This document shows positions 44,713 through 55,200 of a stretch of 56,368 nucleotides of DNA, in pieces; positions within the stretch are counted from its first letter, which is position 1; every line of letters begins with the position of its first letter. Below the pieces are notes generated by a model that worked only from the letters and a program-made list of their open reading frames with translations, was not told where the DNA came from and ran no database searches. The position numbers were made by a program, and so were the translations under genes. The stretch is from Sulfuricurvum sp. (GTDB taxonomy: Bacteria > Campylobacterota > Campylobacteria > Campylobacterales > Sulfurimonadaceae): positions 1 to 56,368 of the forward strand of contig JAUYSQ010000016.1 in the NCBI GenBank assembly GCA_030696285.1. The letters are read 5' to 3'.

Positions 44713-45561
44713 TTATGAGGAAAGAGTGGCTAAAAATGTACCAATTTGTCCATTGCTTTCAAAATCGATGGTTAATTTCGATCCTTTTTTAGATGATTTT
44801 AAACCCATTTGCTCTAAAAGTGATTGCAATTGTTTAAAATCAAGCTCAGGAAATTTGCCAATTTGCGGAGCGAGAATAGAATCATGGCTCTTAATTTTTT
44901 TCACCATTTGCTCTACATCGCGGACGCTTAATTTTTGCCCGATGATGGAATCGATAATAAGAGATTGTTCACTTGGCTCCAAACCAATAATTACTTTGGC
45001 ATGTCCTGCACTTATTTTTCCGTCAATAAGTGCTTTTTTACCTTTTTCATTCAACTGCAATAAACGAAGCGTATTCGTAATTTGTGCACGGCTTTTATGA
45101 ACGGTTTGGGATAACTGATCGTGCGTTAGTTCATGAATCTCAATGAGCTCTTGATACGCTTGTGCCAAATCAATCGCATTAAGCTCATCTCGCTGAATAT
45201 TTTCAATCAGCGCATGCTCACGCATCTGCTCATCACTCACCGAAACAATAATTGCTTTAATGGTTTTTAATTTTGCGAGTTTACTCGCACGTAAACGTCG
45301 CTCACCTGCGATGAGGATATACCCGTCAATGTCTTCTTTGACCACAATCGGCTGTAAAAGTCCGTGTGTTTTAATCGATTCGGCAAGTTCAGCCAACGAT
45401 TCCGGATCAAAATGTTTTCGAGGCTGATAAGGATTAGGGCGAACTTTTGAAACTGCAATCTCTTCTATCCCATTTTTTTTAGGGAGTTCATTGTCGTATG
45501 CCTCTTCGATTTCACTGAGCAACGCCCCTAAACCGCGCCCTAATGCGGATGCTTTTGCCAT
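44713..45561 (-). CDS. parB: Chromosome partitioning protein ParB
   Basis: This 282-residue protein starts MAKASALGRGLGALLSE, then has the ParB/Srx CTPase blocks KVRPNPYQPRKHFD and IAGERRLRASKLAKL. A helix-turn-helix follows (HDQLSQTVHKSRAQITNTLRLL in two blocks), with a C-terminal dimer domain. It spreads from parS to organise origins. No parS-like palindrome was spotted nearby. It lies 9 bp after parA. Confidence 0.95.
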   Translation of the reverse strand: MAKASALGRGLGALLSEIEEAYDNELPKKNGIEEIAVSKVRPNPYQPRKHFDPESLAELAESIKTHGLLQPIVVKEDIDGYILIAGERRLRASKLAKLKTIKAIIVSVSDEQMREHALIENIQRDELNAIDLAQAYQELIEIHELTHDQLSQTVHKSRAQITNTLRLLQLNEKGKKALIDGKISAGHAKVIIGLEPSEQSLIIDSIIGQKLSVRDVEQMVKKIKSHDSILAPQIGKFPELDFKQLQSLLEQMGLKSSKKGSKLTIDFESNGQIGTFLATLSS

Positions 45562-45570
45562 AGATTCTCC

Positions 45571-46353
45571 TTATGCGATAATAGCGTTAGCTAAATCTTG
45601 ATACGCTAGAGAGCCGCTTGATTTTACATCGTATAAAATAGCAGGCTTACCAAAACTTGGAGACTCTGCCAATTTTACATTACGAGGAATAACAATAAAA
45701 TCGTCCTCACCCAATTTAAAGAGTTTACTTTGAAAATGTTGGCGTAAATCGGCAAATACTTGACGAGAGAGATTATTCTGTGAACTGTACATCGTTGGTA
45801 AAAAACCTTTGATCGTGAGCTTTGGATTAATCGTTTTTCGGACTAATTTCACGGTATTAAGCAACTGGGCTAACCCCTCCAGCGCAAAAAACTCACACTG
45901 AATGGGGATAATCACCGAATTGGACGCGGAAAGGGCATTGATAGTCATCGGTCCAAGGGCAGGAGGTGAATCAATAATGATATAGTCATACTCATCTTTC
46001 ACCTGTGCGATTGCCCGTTTAAGAATCAACTCGCGCCCTTTTGAGTTTTCAGCATCATAATACTCTTTTTCAATCCCAACCAAACCAATATTTGAAGGGG
46101 CAATAAAAAGTTTCGGAAGCGCTGTTTTTAAAATGATTTCACGCAATTTTTTTGCCCCGATAAGGACATGATAAATGTTGAATTCATAATTATTACGATG
46201 ATACCCCAACGAGGTCGTCGCATTGGCCTGCGGATCGGCATCGATCAACAGTACTCTTTTTTCGGCAACCGCCAAGGATGCGGCTAAGTTAACAGCGGTT
46301 GTTGTTTTACCAACACCCCCTTTTTGGTTTGCAATAACAATTACTTCGCTCAT
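45571..46353 (-). CDS. parA: Chromosome partitioning ATPase ParA/Soj
   Basis: This 260-residue deviant Walker A ATPase has [18 protein letters not shown] at 11-28, the switch [12 protein letters not shown] and Walker [11 protein letters not shown]. No N-terminal DNA-binding extension is present, so it is the chromosomal Soj type. ATGA overlap couples it to birA. Confidence 0.96.
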   Translation of the reverse strand: MSEVIVIANQKGGVGKTTTAVNLAASLAVAEKRVLLIDADPQANATTSLGYHRNNYEFNIYHVLIGAKKLREIILKTALPKLFIAPSNIGLVGIEKEYYDAENSKGRELILKRAIAQVKDEYDYIIIDSPPALGPMTINALSASNSVIIPIQCEFFALEGLAQLLNTVKLVRKTINPKLTIKGFLPTMYSSQNNLSRQVFADLRQHFQSKLFKLGEDDFIVIPRNVKLAESPSFGKPAILYDVKSSGSLAYQDLANAIIA

Positions 46354-46985
46354 CGTAAACTATACATCCTTTGTCCATTGCATTCAAGGGAACCGTCTTC
46401 ACATAAAACGGCATCTTTCAATTCAATTATTGTATTCTTAGAGTGGGTTGAAAAGGCTTTGCTTCGTTCAAATTCTAACGCGAACTTACTAAAAATCTGC
46501 TTCCATGATGGAAATGTTTTCAGCTTCTCGATATAAGCATCTCTTAACTCTCTCGCCTCTATTTTTATATCCATAACAGCAAAACTTTCAGGTGAGCGTT
46601 TAAGATTTAATCCTATCCCGCACACAAGGCAATCACCGGCAAGATTCGTAATCAATCCCCCTAGCTTTTGTTCCCCCAAATAAAAATCATTCGGCCATTT
46701 AAGCCAAACATGTGAGCCCATCTCTGCCAATACCTCTTTGAGAATATAGGCAAAATAAATCGAAGAGGACTCGAGCTTCAAATCACAGGGGAGAACATCA
46801 CGTCCAATAGCAAAAGAGATGAAAAAATTTCCCTCTTCACCAATCCAATGATTTCCACGGGAACCTCTCCCTTGTGTTTGCATCGTCGTGCCAATGCAGA
46901 CAGGCGCTTTTAGCGTTTGATGCTTGAGTGCATCCAGAAGGTAGCGCTGCGTCGAATCTACTTCCTCAAGCCAATGTATTTCCAC
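46350..46985 (-). CDS. birA: Biotin--protein ligase, catalytic form without DNA-binding domain
   Basis: This 211-residue protein has [11 protein letters not shown], the adenylate loop [16 protein letters not shown], and [19 protein letters not shown]. Together these are the biotinoyl-AMP ligase core. The N-terminal winged helix of E. coli BirA is absent, so it is not a repressor. It biotinylates acetyl-CoA or pyruvate carboxylase carrier proteins. Its start lies 20 bp inside fmt. Confidence 0.93.
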   Translation of the reverse strand: MEIHWLEEVDSTQRYLLDALKHQTLKAPVCIGTTMQTQGRGSRGNHWIGEEGNFFISFAIGRDVLPCDLKLESSSIYFAYILKEVLAEMGSHVWLKWPNDFYLGEQKLGGLITNLAGDCLVCGIGLNLKRSPESFAVMDIKIEARELRDAYIEKLKTFPSWKQIFSKFALEFERSKAFSTHSKNTIIELKDAVLCEDGSLECNGQRMYSLR

Positions 46986-47877
46986 ACACCAATCGCTTTC
47001 CGTTCAAATACGCTACTGCTAAAGTTTCTTGCTTGGATGGGGCTTGTAACGCAGCAATACGCAAAGATCCTTGGGCGCACTGAACCACGATACTATTGGT
47101 ATCAATAGCAATAATTTCCCCACCATTTCCAACGCTCTCCACTTCTTCAAGAGTAAGAGATTTAATCTTTAATCCTGATTCGGTAAATATGCTCGGCCAC
47201 GGCGTAAAAGCACGATAACGGTTATGGATCTCCGCAGCATCGTCAAAAGCAATCAAACCGTCTGTTTTAGAAATTTTCTTACAATGGGTAGCTTTTACAT
47301 CCTCTTGTGCCGTAGCGCTTCTACGATCCCACGTACGAATCACGTCCAATGTCAAAGTACACGCGGCAGCAGTCAGCCGTTTATACAGAGAGTCTAGCAT
47401 TTCATCGGGTGCAATCTCAAGCATTGAAATCTTGATAATGGCACCTGTATCCAACCCCTCGTCCATCCACATCGCCGTAACACCGCTTTGCTTGTCATTA
47501 TTAAGTAGGCTTTGCTGTATCGGACTGGCTCCGCGATACTGTGGTAAAATCGACGCGTGCAGATTAATACACGGAACATACTCTAAAATTGCCTTGGGTA
47601 ATATCTGTCCGTATGCTGCAACAATAATTAAATCACACTCTATTTGAAGCAACTCATTGACAACCTCTTCATCTCTCAAACGATTGGGTTGAAAAACAGG
47701 GAGTAAAAATTGTTCCGCCAGCACTTTTACGCTCGGTGGAGTAAGAACTGCTTTTCGTCCTACGGGTTTATCGGGTTGTGTATAAACCGCTACAACTTCT
47801 ACATCATTGGCATTGATAAGCGTTTGAAGAATTTCGGCAGCATAATCAGGTGTCCCCATAAAAATAAGACGGGTCAT
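46966..47877 (-). CDS. fmt: Methionyl-tRNA formyltransferase
   Basis: This 303-residue protein has FMGTPDYAAEIL near the N-terminus, the formyl-folate site INLHASILPQYRGASPIQ, and the catalytic Asp in MDEGLDTGAI. The C-terminal OB-like tRNA domain follows. It formylates initiator Met-tRNA. A one-base TAATG overlap couples it to proB. Confidence 0.95.
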   Translation of the reverse strand: MTRLIFMGTPDYAAEILQTLINANDVEVVAVYTQPDKPVGRKAVLTPPSVKVLAEQFLLPVFQPNRLRDEEVVNELLQIECDLIIVAAYGQILPKAILEYVPCINLHASILPQYRGASPIQQSLLNNDKQSGVTAMWMDEGLDTGAIIKISMLEIAPDEMLDSLYKRLTAAACTLTLDVIRTWDRRSATAQEDVKATHCKKISKTDGLIAFDDAAEIHNRYRAFTPWPSIFTESGLKIKSLTLEEVESVGNGGEIIAIDTNSIVVQCAQGSLRIAALQAPSKQETLAVAYLNGKRLVCGNTLA

Positions 47878-48644
47878 TACAGTTCACCTGCTTTGAATAA
47901 ACTTCCGCCTTTATGCGTATCGTGAAGTAAAAATGATGCCGCATCACTCAAATCAAACCCGCTTGCCAAAAACATTGCACCGCCGCGCTTCAATAAAAAA
48001 TTGGCTGCTTTGAGTTTTGTTACGATACCGCCCGTTGCAAAATTATGATTTGGGGTAACTTCCATAATGAGCTCTTCATCCGTGATAAATTCAATATGTG
48101 AGCGTACACACGCATCCGTATGGGTTCTTGGATCTTTATCATAATAAGCATCAATATCGGAGAGAATAATAAGCATATCTGCTCCAAAATGGTATGCTGC
48201 ATACGCAGAGAGCTGATCGTTATCGCCTAATACTAACTCCTCCGTTGCCGTTGCATCGTTCTCGTTAATAATAGGAACAACATTGTGTGCGAGAAGTGTT
48301 TCGATAGTATCTTTGGCTTTTTGTGATTCTTCTGCGGTGTTAAAGTTGGCAGCAGTGACCAAAATCTGTGATGGGATAAGGTTATGATGTTCAAACATTT
48401 TACGGTATTTGTTCATCAATATCGGCTGACCGATGGAGGCAAGAGCTTGCTTGTTTGAGAGAACTTTTTTATCGAGTTTTAATTCCGTATACCCAGCGGC
48501 TACTGCACCGGAAGAGACAAGGATTACTTCATAGCGGGTTTTAAGCTCGGCGATAAAATCAACCAACGCCTGCATTCTGTCTTTGGCGATACGGTTTTGT
48601 TCACTTAGCACCGCACTGCCGACTTTTACCACTAACCGTTTCAT
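47877..48644 (-). CDS. proB: Glutamate 5-kinase, short form without PUA domain
   Basis: This 255-residue amino acid kinase has VVKVGSAVLS, VSSGAVAAGY, INENDATATEELVLGDNDQLSAYAA (in two blocks) and ATGGIVTKLKAA. It catalyses the first step of proline synthesis. The C-terminal PUA domain found in E. coli ProB is missing, as in several bacterial short forms. It overlaps obgE by ATGA. Confidence 0.94.
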   Translation of the reverse strand: MKRLVVKVGSAVLSEQNRIAKDRMQALVDFIAELKTRYEVILVSSGAVAAGYTELKLDKKVLSNKQALASIGQPILMNKYRKMFEHHNLIPSQILVTAANFNTAEESQKAKDTIETLLAHNVVPIINENDATATEELVLGDNDQLSAYAAYHFGADMLIILSDIDAYYDKDPRTHTDACVRSHIEFITDEELIMEVTPNHNFATGGIVTKLKAANFLLKRGGAMFLASGFDLSDAASFLLHDTHKGGSLFKAGEL

Positions 48645-49735
48645 TTTCGCTCCGACACAACCATTTGATAAAGTGCGTAGGTCAACGGTTTGATGTTCAA
48701 AGCTATCGCCGAAGAGATAGGAACGATAAACGCAGGGAGCATTTTATCGTAGAATCCTGCATCAAAACTCTCTTGTTCATAAACAGGATATTCACTGCTA
48801 AATCCGAAACGGCTTTTAGTTACCGCATCCAAACCAACAAGCTTCAAAAACGAATTGCTTTTTTCAATCGCTTCTTCAGTACTCATAGCATCGGCGCGTG
48901 TCAGAGCAATGGCGTAATTACGCTCGGCAAGCAATGGTGAAAATGCTGCCAATTCTTTTTTTAGGGTTTCATACTGATATTCTAACTCATGATACGATGC
49001 TAAATCAATCATAAAAAGCAGGGTCTTCGTCCGCTCGATATGACGCAAGAATTTTAGACCCAACCCTTTGCCCTCAGATGCTCCACCAATAATTCCTGGG
49101 ATATCTGCCATAATATAGGAATCATAATCAATAGTGATTTGACCCAGCTTCGGAGTAAGTGTCGTAAACTCGTAGTTCGCTACCTCAGGACGGGCATTCG
49201 ATACCGTCGAAATCAATGTCGATTTTCCTACGTTCGGAAATCCGACCAATCCTACGTCGGCAATAAGCTTGAGATCAAGCTTGACAACCCGAACTGTTTC
49301 AGGCTCTCCCGGTTGTGCATACATCGGTTTTTGGTTCGTAGAGGATTTGAAATGGACGTTTCCAAGACCACCGCGTCCCCCTTCTAAAAAGAGATATTCT
49401 TTTCCATCTTCGAGTAAATCAAGGAGAAGTTCACCCGTCTCTACATCCGTAACCTGTGTTCCAGGAGGAACAACGACAACAAGCCGTTGACCCATTCTTC
49501 CTGACATGTTCGAACCGCTTCCCGGTTTTCCCTTCTCGGCTTTGAGGTTTTTATTTCCCTGAAAATGAGCAAGAGTATGAGTATTGTTATCCACTTTAAA
49601 ATAGACATCGCCGCCACGACCGCCATCGCCGCCGTTTGGACCGCCCTGAAGGACGTATTTCTCACGTCTGAATGCGACACACCCTGCCCCGCCTTTACCC
49701 GATGAAAGAGTTAGTTCTACACTATCAGTAAACAT
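48641..49735 (-). CDS. obgE: Obg GTPase (ribosome assembly)
   Basis: This 364-residue protein has the glycine-rich Obg fold (SSGKGGAGCVAFRREKYV, GGDGGRGGDVYF), the G-domain P-loop GFPNVGKSTLIS, switch DIPGIIGGASEGKGLG, and a TRAD motif in the NKxD position. A short C-terminus follows. It works in 50S assembly and stress control. It is preceded by a 164-bp gap with two hairpins. Confidence 0.96.
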   Translation of the reverse strand: MFTDSVELTLSSGKGGAGCVAFRREKYVLQGGPNGGDGGRGGDVYFKVDNNTHTLAHFQGNKNLKAEKGKPGSGSNMSGRMGQRLVVVVPPGTQVTDVETGELLLDLLEDGKEYLFLEGGRGGLGNVHFKSSTNQKPMYAQPGEPETVRVVKLDLKLIADVGLVGFPNVGKSTLISTVSNARPEVANYEFTTLTPKLGQITIDYDSYIMADIPGIIGGASEGKGLGLKFLRHIERTKTLLFMIDLASYHELEYQYETLKKELAAFSPLLAERNYAIALTRADAMSTEEAIEKSNSFLKLVGLDAVTKSRFGFSSEYPVYEQESFDAGFYDKMLPAFIVPISSAIALNIKPLTYALYQMVVSERK

Positions 49736-49756
49736 TGAAATCCTTTTTAAAAACCA

Positions 49757-49773
49757 TGTCTCAAAATGAGACA
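49757..49773. promoter_or_regulatory. 7-bp inverted repeat in the obgE leader
   Basis: TGTCTCA (49757-49763) and TGAGACA (49767-49773) with a 3-nt loop lie 22 bp before obgE. On the minus strand the hairpin is followed by TGGTTTTT, so it may act as an attenuator or operator. Confidence 0.4.
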
Positions 49774-49867
49774 GAAATTATTGTCTTAAAGCTATACTTT
49801 TACTTACTGAAATTTTAGCTGAAAATACACCATTAAGAGAATAGATTACGTGGAGATAAGCTTGGAT

Positions 49868-49888
49868 ATCGAGCATAAAGTGCTCGAT
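49868..49888. terminator. Hairpin after rpmA
   Basis: Perfect 8-bp arms ATCGAGCA (49868-49875) and TGCTCGAT (49881-49888) with a 5-nt loop lie just after the rpmA stop on the minus strand. No T-run follows, so it may be a weak terminator or an mRNA 3'-end stabiliser. Confidence 0.4.
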
Positions 49889-49899
49889 AGAGTGAGAAT

Positions 49900-50157
49900 T
49901 TATGCAGCAGGTACGACTGAAACTTGTTTGCGCTTTTTGTCTTTACGTGCAAACAAAACAACACCGTCAACCAATGCATACAAGGTGTGGTCTTTACCCA
50001 TACCGATATTTTTACCTGGGTGAACTTTAGTTCCGCGTTGACGAATAATGATATTACCCGCACGTACTACTTCACCACCATATTTTTTAACACCGAGTCT
50101 ACGTCCCGCTGAATCGCGGTTATTTTGTGTACTACCCTGACCTTTTTTGTGAGCCAT
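49900..50157 (-). CDS. rpmA: 50S ribosomal protein L27
   Basis: This 85-residue protein begins [20 protein letters not shown] and contains [19 protein letters not shown], both diagnostic of L27. Glycines after the start are in the usual processing-free form. It lies 17 bp after rplU. Confidence 0.97.
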   Translation of the reverse strand: MAHKKGQGSTQNNRDSAGRRLGVKKYGGEVVRAGNIIIRQRGTKVHPGKNIGMGKDHTLYALVDGVVLFARKDKKRKQVSVVPAA

Positions 50158-50174
50158 GCTATTCTCCTACTGTA

Positions 50175-50483
50175 TTACGCGTTGATCGCAGTGATACGAA
50201 CACGTGTGTGATCTCTACGGAAACCACGTTTTACTTTACTGTCTTTACGACGACGTTTTTTGAAAATTACGACTTTACGGTCACGACCTTCATTGATTAC
50301 TTCAGCCATAACAACAGCACCCTCTACGAATGGAGTACCTGTGCGAAGTTCGCCGCTATTAACAGCTAAAACTTCTTTGATTTCGATGGCAGTTTTAGGA
50401 TCTAGTCCCATTTTATCGAACAAGAGGATATCGCCCACTTGAACTTTGTACTGTTTACCACCATTTTTAATGATTGCGTACAT
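50175..50483 (-). CDS. rplU: 50S ribosomal protein L21
   Basis: I start it at 50483 ([14 protein letters not shown], 102 residues) because AAGGA lies six bases upstream and the family begins with these residues. An ATG two codons earlier abuts that site. The C-terminal block [20 protein letters not shown], read in two parts, is typical. It heads the long minus-strand chain. Confidence 0.96.
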   Translation of the reverse strand: MYAIIKNGGKQYKVQVGDILLFDKMGLDPKTAIEIKEVLAVNSGELRTGTPFVEGAVVMAEVINEGRDRKVVIFKKRRRKDSKVKRGFRRDHTRVRITAINA

Positions 50484-50509
50484 TAGCATTCCTTACCTAT
50501 AAGTCTACA

Positions 50510-50526
50510 AAAAGTTGCGAATTATA
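50510..50526 (-). promoter_or_regulatory. Promoter element of rplU (TATAAT plus TCGCAACTTTT)
   Basis: On the minus strand TATAAT (50526-50521) is followed directly by TCGCAACTTTTT. The 11-base downstream block is the same as before the atp genes. Confidence 0.6.
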
Positions 50527-50584
50527 GCCAAACAATTTTTAAGCTTGGATTAAAGCAGTTATTAACATCATTAAAACTCTTCTC

Positions 50585-50613
50585 TTGACATTTTATCCCC
50601 CCAAAGCTACAAT
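50585..50613 (+). promoter_or_regulatory. Sigma-70 promoter of the efflux operon
   Basis: A perfect TTGACA (50585-50590) and TACAAT (50608-50613) are separated by 17 bp. They lie upstream of a MarR-type inverted repeat and a clear AGGAGA ribosome binding site. Confidence 0.85.
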
Positions 50614-50622
50614 TCGATCAAT

Positions 50623-50640
50623 TAGTTGCATAAACAACCA
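50623..50640. promoter_or_regulatory. Probable MarR operator
   Basis: TAGTTG (50623-50628) and CAACCA (50635-50640) form an imperfect 18-bp dyad with a 6-bp centre, 10-27 bp after the -10 box. This is the expected place for autorepression by the adjacent MarR gene. Confidence 0.65.
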
Positions 50641-50651
50641 TAGGAGATATT

Positions 50652-51122
50652 ATGAACCGATGCGAATGTCCGATTGCACACTCGTTAGGATGCTTAACCA
50701 ACCAAGCTGCCATTGTTGCACGCACTTTTTTTTCACGCCGTCTTGAACTGCACGGAATCGATATGACGATCGAGCAGTTTAAGGTGATGGTCGTATTATG
50801 GAAAGAGAAGTGCTCGACACAACAAAGCATTGCTGATTTTGTCGGTAAAGACAAGGCCAGTGTCGCCCGTCTGATCGCAGGACTCGAAAAGCGTTCCCTT
50901 ATTGCACGAAATACGGATAAAAACGATAAGCGGTGCAATCTCGTCACCCTCACCCCTCAAGGTGAAATTTTGGAGAAACCGACGATGGACGTTCTCAGTG
51001 AGGCAATCGACTTTCTTCATAAAGATATCGACCCCAAAGAACTTGAAATTACCATGCGTGTTTTAACCCACATGTGCCAAACCCTCAATACTCCCCAAAC
51101 CTCATCAAAGGAATCCGAATGA
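50652..51122 (+). CDS. MarR-family transcriptional regulator of the efflux operon
   Basis: This 156-residue winged-helix protein has a recognition region STQQSIADFVGKDKASVARLIAGLEKRSLI (in two blocks) and a wing with NDKRCNLVTLTPQGE. The N-terminus carries three cysteines (RCECPIAHSLGC) that could sense oxidants or metals, by inference. Preceded by a strong promoter and dyad, it most likely represses its own operon. It overlaps the next gene by ATGA. Confidence 0.9.
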   Translation: MNRCECPIAHSLGCLTNQAAIVARTFFSRRLELHGIDMTIEQFKVMVVLWKEKCSTQQSIADFVGKDKASVARLIAGLEKRSLIARNTDKNDKRCNLVTLTPQGEILEKPTMDVLSEAIDFLHKDIDPKELEITMRVLTHMCQTLNTPQTSSKESE

Positions 51123-52249
51123 ACCGTCTCTCTACTCTCACCCTCTCGTCTGTTTTACTGCTCGCCCTGGCAGGATGCGAACGTCCTAAAGCTGCCGGAA
51201 TGGAAAAGCCCCCTGAAGGTCCCGTTCCCGTCACGGTCACTGAAGTCAAATCGGGAAATTTTCCTGCACTTCTTGAAGCAACGGGTCAGACACAAGCGTT
51301 TAATACCGTACAGGTATATGCCCGCGTCTCCGGATATTTGCTCAAACGTGCTTATACCGAGGGACAATTTATGACCAAGGGACAAACGCTTTTTAGTATT
51401 GATCCTGCTGATTTGAAAAATTCTCTTGAAAGTGCAAAAGCATCCTATCAATTGGCAAATGCCAATCATATCAATGCAACCGCCGTTTTGAATCGGATCA
51501 AACCGTTGGCTCAAGCCAATGCCGCCAGCCAACAAGACCTCGACACTGCAACCGCCAATGAACGTAATACCGCTGCCGCACTGATGGGGGCAAAAGCATT
51601 ATTGGAACAAGCCAATCTAAATCTCAGCTACACCACAATCAAAGCGCCTATCAGCGGATTTGTCGATAAATCGAAAATGGACGTCGGAACCTACATCGCC
51701 GCAGGTGCAAACAGCCTTCTGACGACAATGTATCAAAACGATCCGATTTATGTGAATTTTACCTTTAGTGAAAATCAAAAGATTGCCCGACAAAATGCGA
51801 TTGCCAGCGGTAAACTCATCGCACCGAAAAATGGAGATTACGATGTCGAACTCACACTCGGAGATGGAACAACTCTTGAGCGCAAAGGAAAAATCAATTT
51901 CGTAGCCCCGTTTATCGATCCGACGACCGGGACAATCAGTTACCGCGCCCTTATCGATAACCGTGACCATAAATTGCTTCCAGGGCAGTTCGTCCATGTC
52001 AAAGTCAAAGGGATGGAGTGGAAAAATACCCTCTACATTTCTCAAAAAAATCTGATGACAGGTGAAAAAGGGAAATTTGTTTACGCCATTGAAGCCAACA
52101 ATACCGTCACCGCCAAACCTGTTATGGCAACAGAGTGGATCGGAGAAAATGTTTTGATCGAGAGCGGCGTAAACGCAGGGGATAAAATCGCTGCAGATGG
52201 CTTGGCGAAACTCAAACCGGGAGCGGATATTATTCCGAACGTCAAATAA
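51119..52249 (+). CDS. RND efflux periplasmic adaptor lipoprotein (AcrA-like)
   Basis: I start it at 51119, where ATGA overlaps the MarR stop and AAAGGA precedes it. A frame from 51074 would run back through the regulator. The 376-residue protein has a lipobox (LALAGC, C20), the hairpin and lipoyl blocks (YARVSGYLLKRAYTEGQ, YTTIKAPISGFVDKS) and the membrane-proximal domain (YRALIDNRDHKLLPGQFVHVKV). It bridges the pump and the outer-membrane channel. Confidence 0.94.
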   Translation: MNRLSTLTLSSVLLLALAGCERPKAAGMEKPPEGPVPVTVTEVKSGNFPALLEATGQTQAFNTVQVYARVSGYLLKRAYTEGQFMTKGQTLFSIDPADLKNSLESAKASYQLANANHINATAVLNRIKPLAQANAASQQDLDTATANERNTAAALMGAKALLEQANLNLSYTTIKAPISGFVDKSKMDVGTYIAAGANSLLTTMYQNDPIYVNFTFSENQKIARQNAIASGKLIAPKNGDYDVELTLGDGTTLERKGKINFVAPFIDPTTGTISYRALIDNRDHKLLPGQFVHVKVKGMEWKNTLYISQKNLMTGEKGKFVYAIEANNTVTAKPVMATEWIGENVLIESGVNAGDKIAADGLAKLKPGADIIPNVK

Positions 52250-52251
52250 TT

Positions 52252-55200
52252 ATGTTTAGTAAATACTTCATTAACCGACCTGTTTTATCCGCCGTCATCG
52301 CCTTGATGATTATGATATTGGGCTTCGCGGCGATTAAAAGCCTCCCTATTTCCCAACTTCCTAATATTACACCCCCTACGGTTGTCGTAACGGCTCAATA
52401 CCCCGGTGCCGATGCACAAACCATCGCCAATACTATCCTCACTCCACTGGAATCTCAGATTTCAGGAGCGGATGGACTGATGTACATGAGTTCCAAAGCT
52501 GCTGCCCTACCGGGAAGTGCCACGATCACCTGTACGTTTAACATTGGTGTCAATCAGGATATGGCCGCTGTGGATGTCCAAAATAGAATCAACTCTGTTC
52601 TCGCTCTACTTCCTCAAAGTACCCGCGATCTAGGAGTAAGCGTACAGAAAAAAACTTCTGACATTCTCCTTATTGTAGCAATTACTTCTCCGGATGGGAG
52701 TCATGATGCAACCCAGATCAGTAATTATATCTCTTCCACTCTTCTCGATGAGATTAAAAAAATCCCCGGTGCAGGACGGTCACAAATCTTCGGACAGCGT
52801 GATTATGCAATGCGCGTTTGGCTCAATCCCGACCGTATGGCATCATTGGGGGTGAGCACGACCGAAATCGCCGCTGCAATAAAAGATCAGAATCTTCAAG
52901 TATCTCCCGGACGTTTGGGGCAAGGTTCTACGGATACCCAACAGATGTGGACGATGCAGCTGACGAGCCAAGGGCGATTTTCAACTCCTGAAGAGTTTCA
53001 AAATATCATCATTCGTGCCAAACCTGACGGTTCGGCATTGCGTCTCAAAGATGTTGCCCGTGTCGAACTGGGAGCGCAAAACTATGAATTCTTCGGACGG
53101 GTCAACGGAAAACCTGCCGCGATGATCGGAATTTTTGCTGATACCAATGCTAATGCTCTCGATACGTCCGCTGCCGTCAGTGCTAAAATGGAACAGCTTG
53201 CCAAAAAATTTCCTCAGGGAATCACCTACGCAATCCCTTACGATACGACTGATTTCGTCAAAATTTCCATCGAAGAGGTCATCTTTACCCTTTTCGCCTC
53301 AATCATTTTGGTCAGCCTTGTTATCTATCTCTTTTTGCAAAGCTCCCGCGCCGCCATGATCCCGATCCTCTCCATCCCGATCTCTCTTACGGGTGCTTTT
53401 ATCGGGATGTACTTGCTTGGGTATTCGATCAATACTCTCACTCTCTTCGGACTAGTGTTGGCAATCGGTATCGTCGTCGATGATGCCATCGTCGTTATCG
53501 AAAATATGGAGCGAATTTTACAGAGCGAAAAACTCTCTCCTCGTGCGGCAGCTATAAAAGCCATGACTCAGATTTCAGGGCCTGTAGTGGCTATCGTCCT
53601 TGTTATGTGTGCGGTGTTTATCCCTGCGACCTTTATGGGAGGAATGACAGGACAGCTGTACAAACAGTTTGCTGCAACCATCGCCATTTCTGTTGTATTC
53701 TCAGGTTTTATGGCACTTACGTTCGCCCCTTCCATCGGTGCGCTGATTCTCAGACATCACGAGAATGAACCCGCACGATTTTTCCGCTGGTTTAACCGTG
53801 TCTTTGGAAAAATGACTGATAGTTATGTCCGCCGTTCAGGATTTATGATCCGTAAATCGTTTATCTTTTTGCTCATTTATCTCTCAACGTACTTTTTTAT
53901 CGCCTTTTTTCACAAAACACTCCCCAGTGCCTTTTTGCCGATGGAAGATCAGGGATATTTTATTACCTCTGTCAATCTTCCTGATGGAGCAACCGCCAAC
54001 CGTACTCTTGAAGTCGTCAAACAAGTCGAAACGATTTTAGGTGCACAAGAGGGAGTTTCTAAATTTACCGCGATTACAGGTCTGAATATTCTCACTTTTT
54101 CTCAAGAACCCAACTCAGCTGTTATTTTTACACGTCTTAAATCATGGGATGAACGCACGACGAAAGAACTCTCTACTTTTGGTATTTTAGGTTCGCTTGC
54201 ACCCAAACTGGGGAGTATCAAAGAAGCCAAAGTATTCGCCATGCCTCCGCCTCCGATCCGCGGTATGGGACCCTCAGATATGTTTAGTTTTCGACTGCTT
54301 CAGCCAGGAGATAATAACGTCAGCCGTCTTGCTGAAACGACCAATACTTTTTTAGGGCAATTGCGTACAGAACAAAGTATCAAAAATCCGTTTACAACGA
54401 TGAATATGTCCACGCCGACCCTCTCCGTCGAAGTGGATCGTGAAAAAGCCAAAATGCTGGGGCTCTCTATCGCTGAGATTTTCCAAACACTCCAAGCGAC
54501 GATCGGCTATATGAACATCAACCAATTCGACAAAAACGGTAAAACGTACTGGGTGCAGGTCCAATCCGACGCAGCGTATCGCTCAACCCCTAAAGATATC
54601 GGCAGAGGATGGGTTCGCTCCTCTAGCGGAAAACTAATACCGCTCTCCAGCGTTATCAAAGTCACCATGTCAAGTGCTCCAAGCTCAATCGAACACTTCA
54701 ACGGTGTATTAAGCGCTACTGTCATGGGTTCACCAGCCCCAGGGAGCAGTTCCGGCGATATCATCAAAGTGATCGAGAATGCAGGGGATACTCTACTCCC
54801 GAGTTCAGCTGCCTACGATTGGGACGGCTTGTATCTGCAAGAGAAACTCGTCGGTTCCAAAGCGCTGATCATTATGGCTTTTGCCCTCATCATGGTATAT
54901 CTAATTTTAGCGGCATTGTATGAGCGCTGGACATTGCCAATCTCAATTATGCTTGCGGTTCCTTATGGAATTATGGGCGCATACGCTGTCGTATGGGTGA
55001 TTCCTTGGTTGAACAATAACGTCTTTTTCCAAATCGGCTTACTTACGCTCATCGCCCTCTCAGCGAAAAATGCAATTTTGGTCGTCGAGTTTGCCGAAGA
55101 GCAGCGCCAAATGGGTAAAAGTATTTATGATTCGGCAATGGAAGCGGCACGTCTTCGTTACCGTCCGATGATGATGACCTCTTTCGCGTTTTTGGCAGGG

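Noticed and set aside
44713-46353. parS site near parAB
   Set aside because: No TGTTTCACGTGAAACA-like palindrome was found by eye in or beside these genes; it may lie elsewhere.
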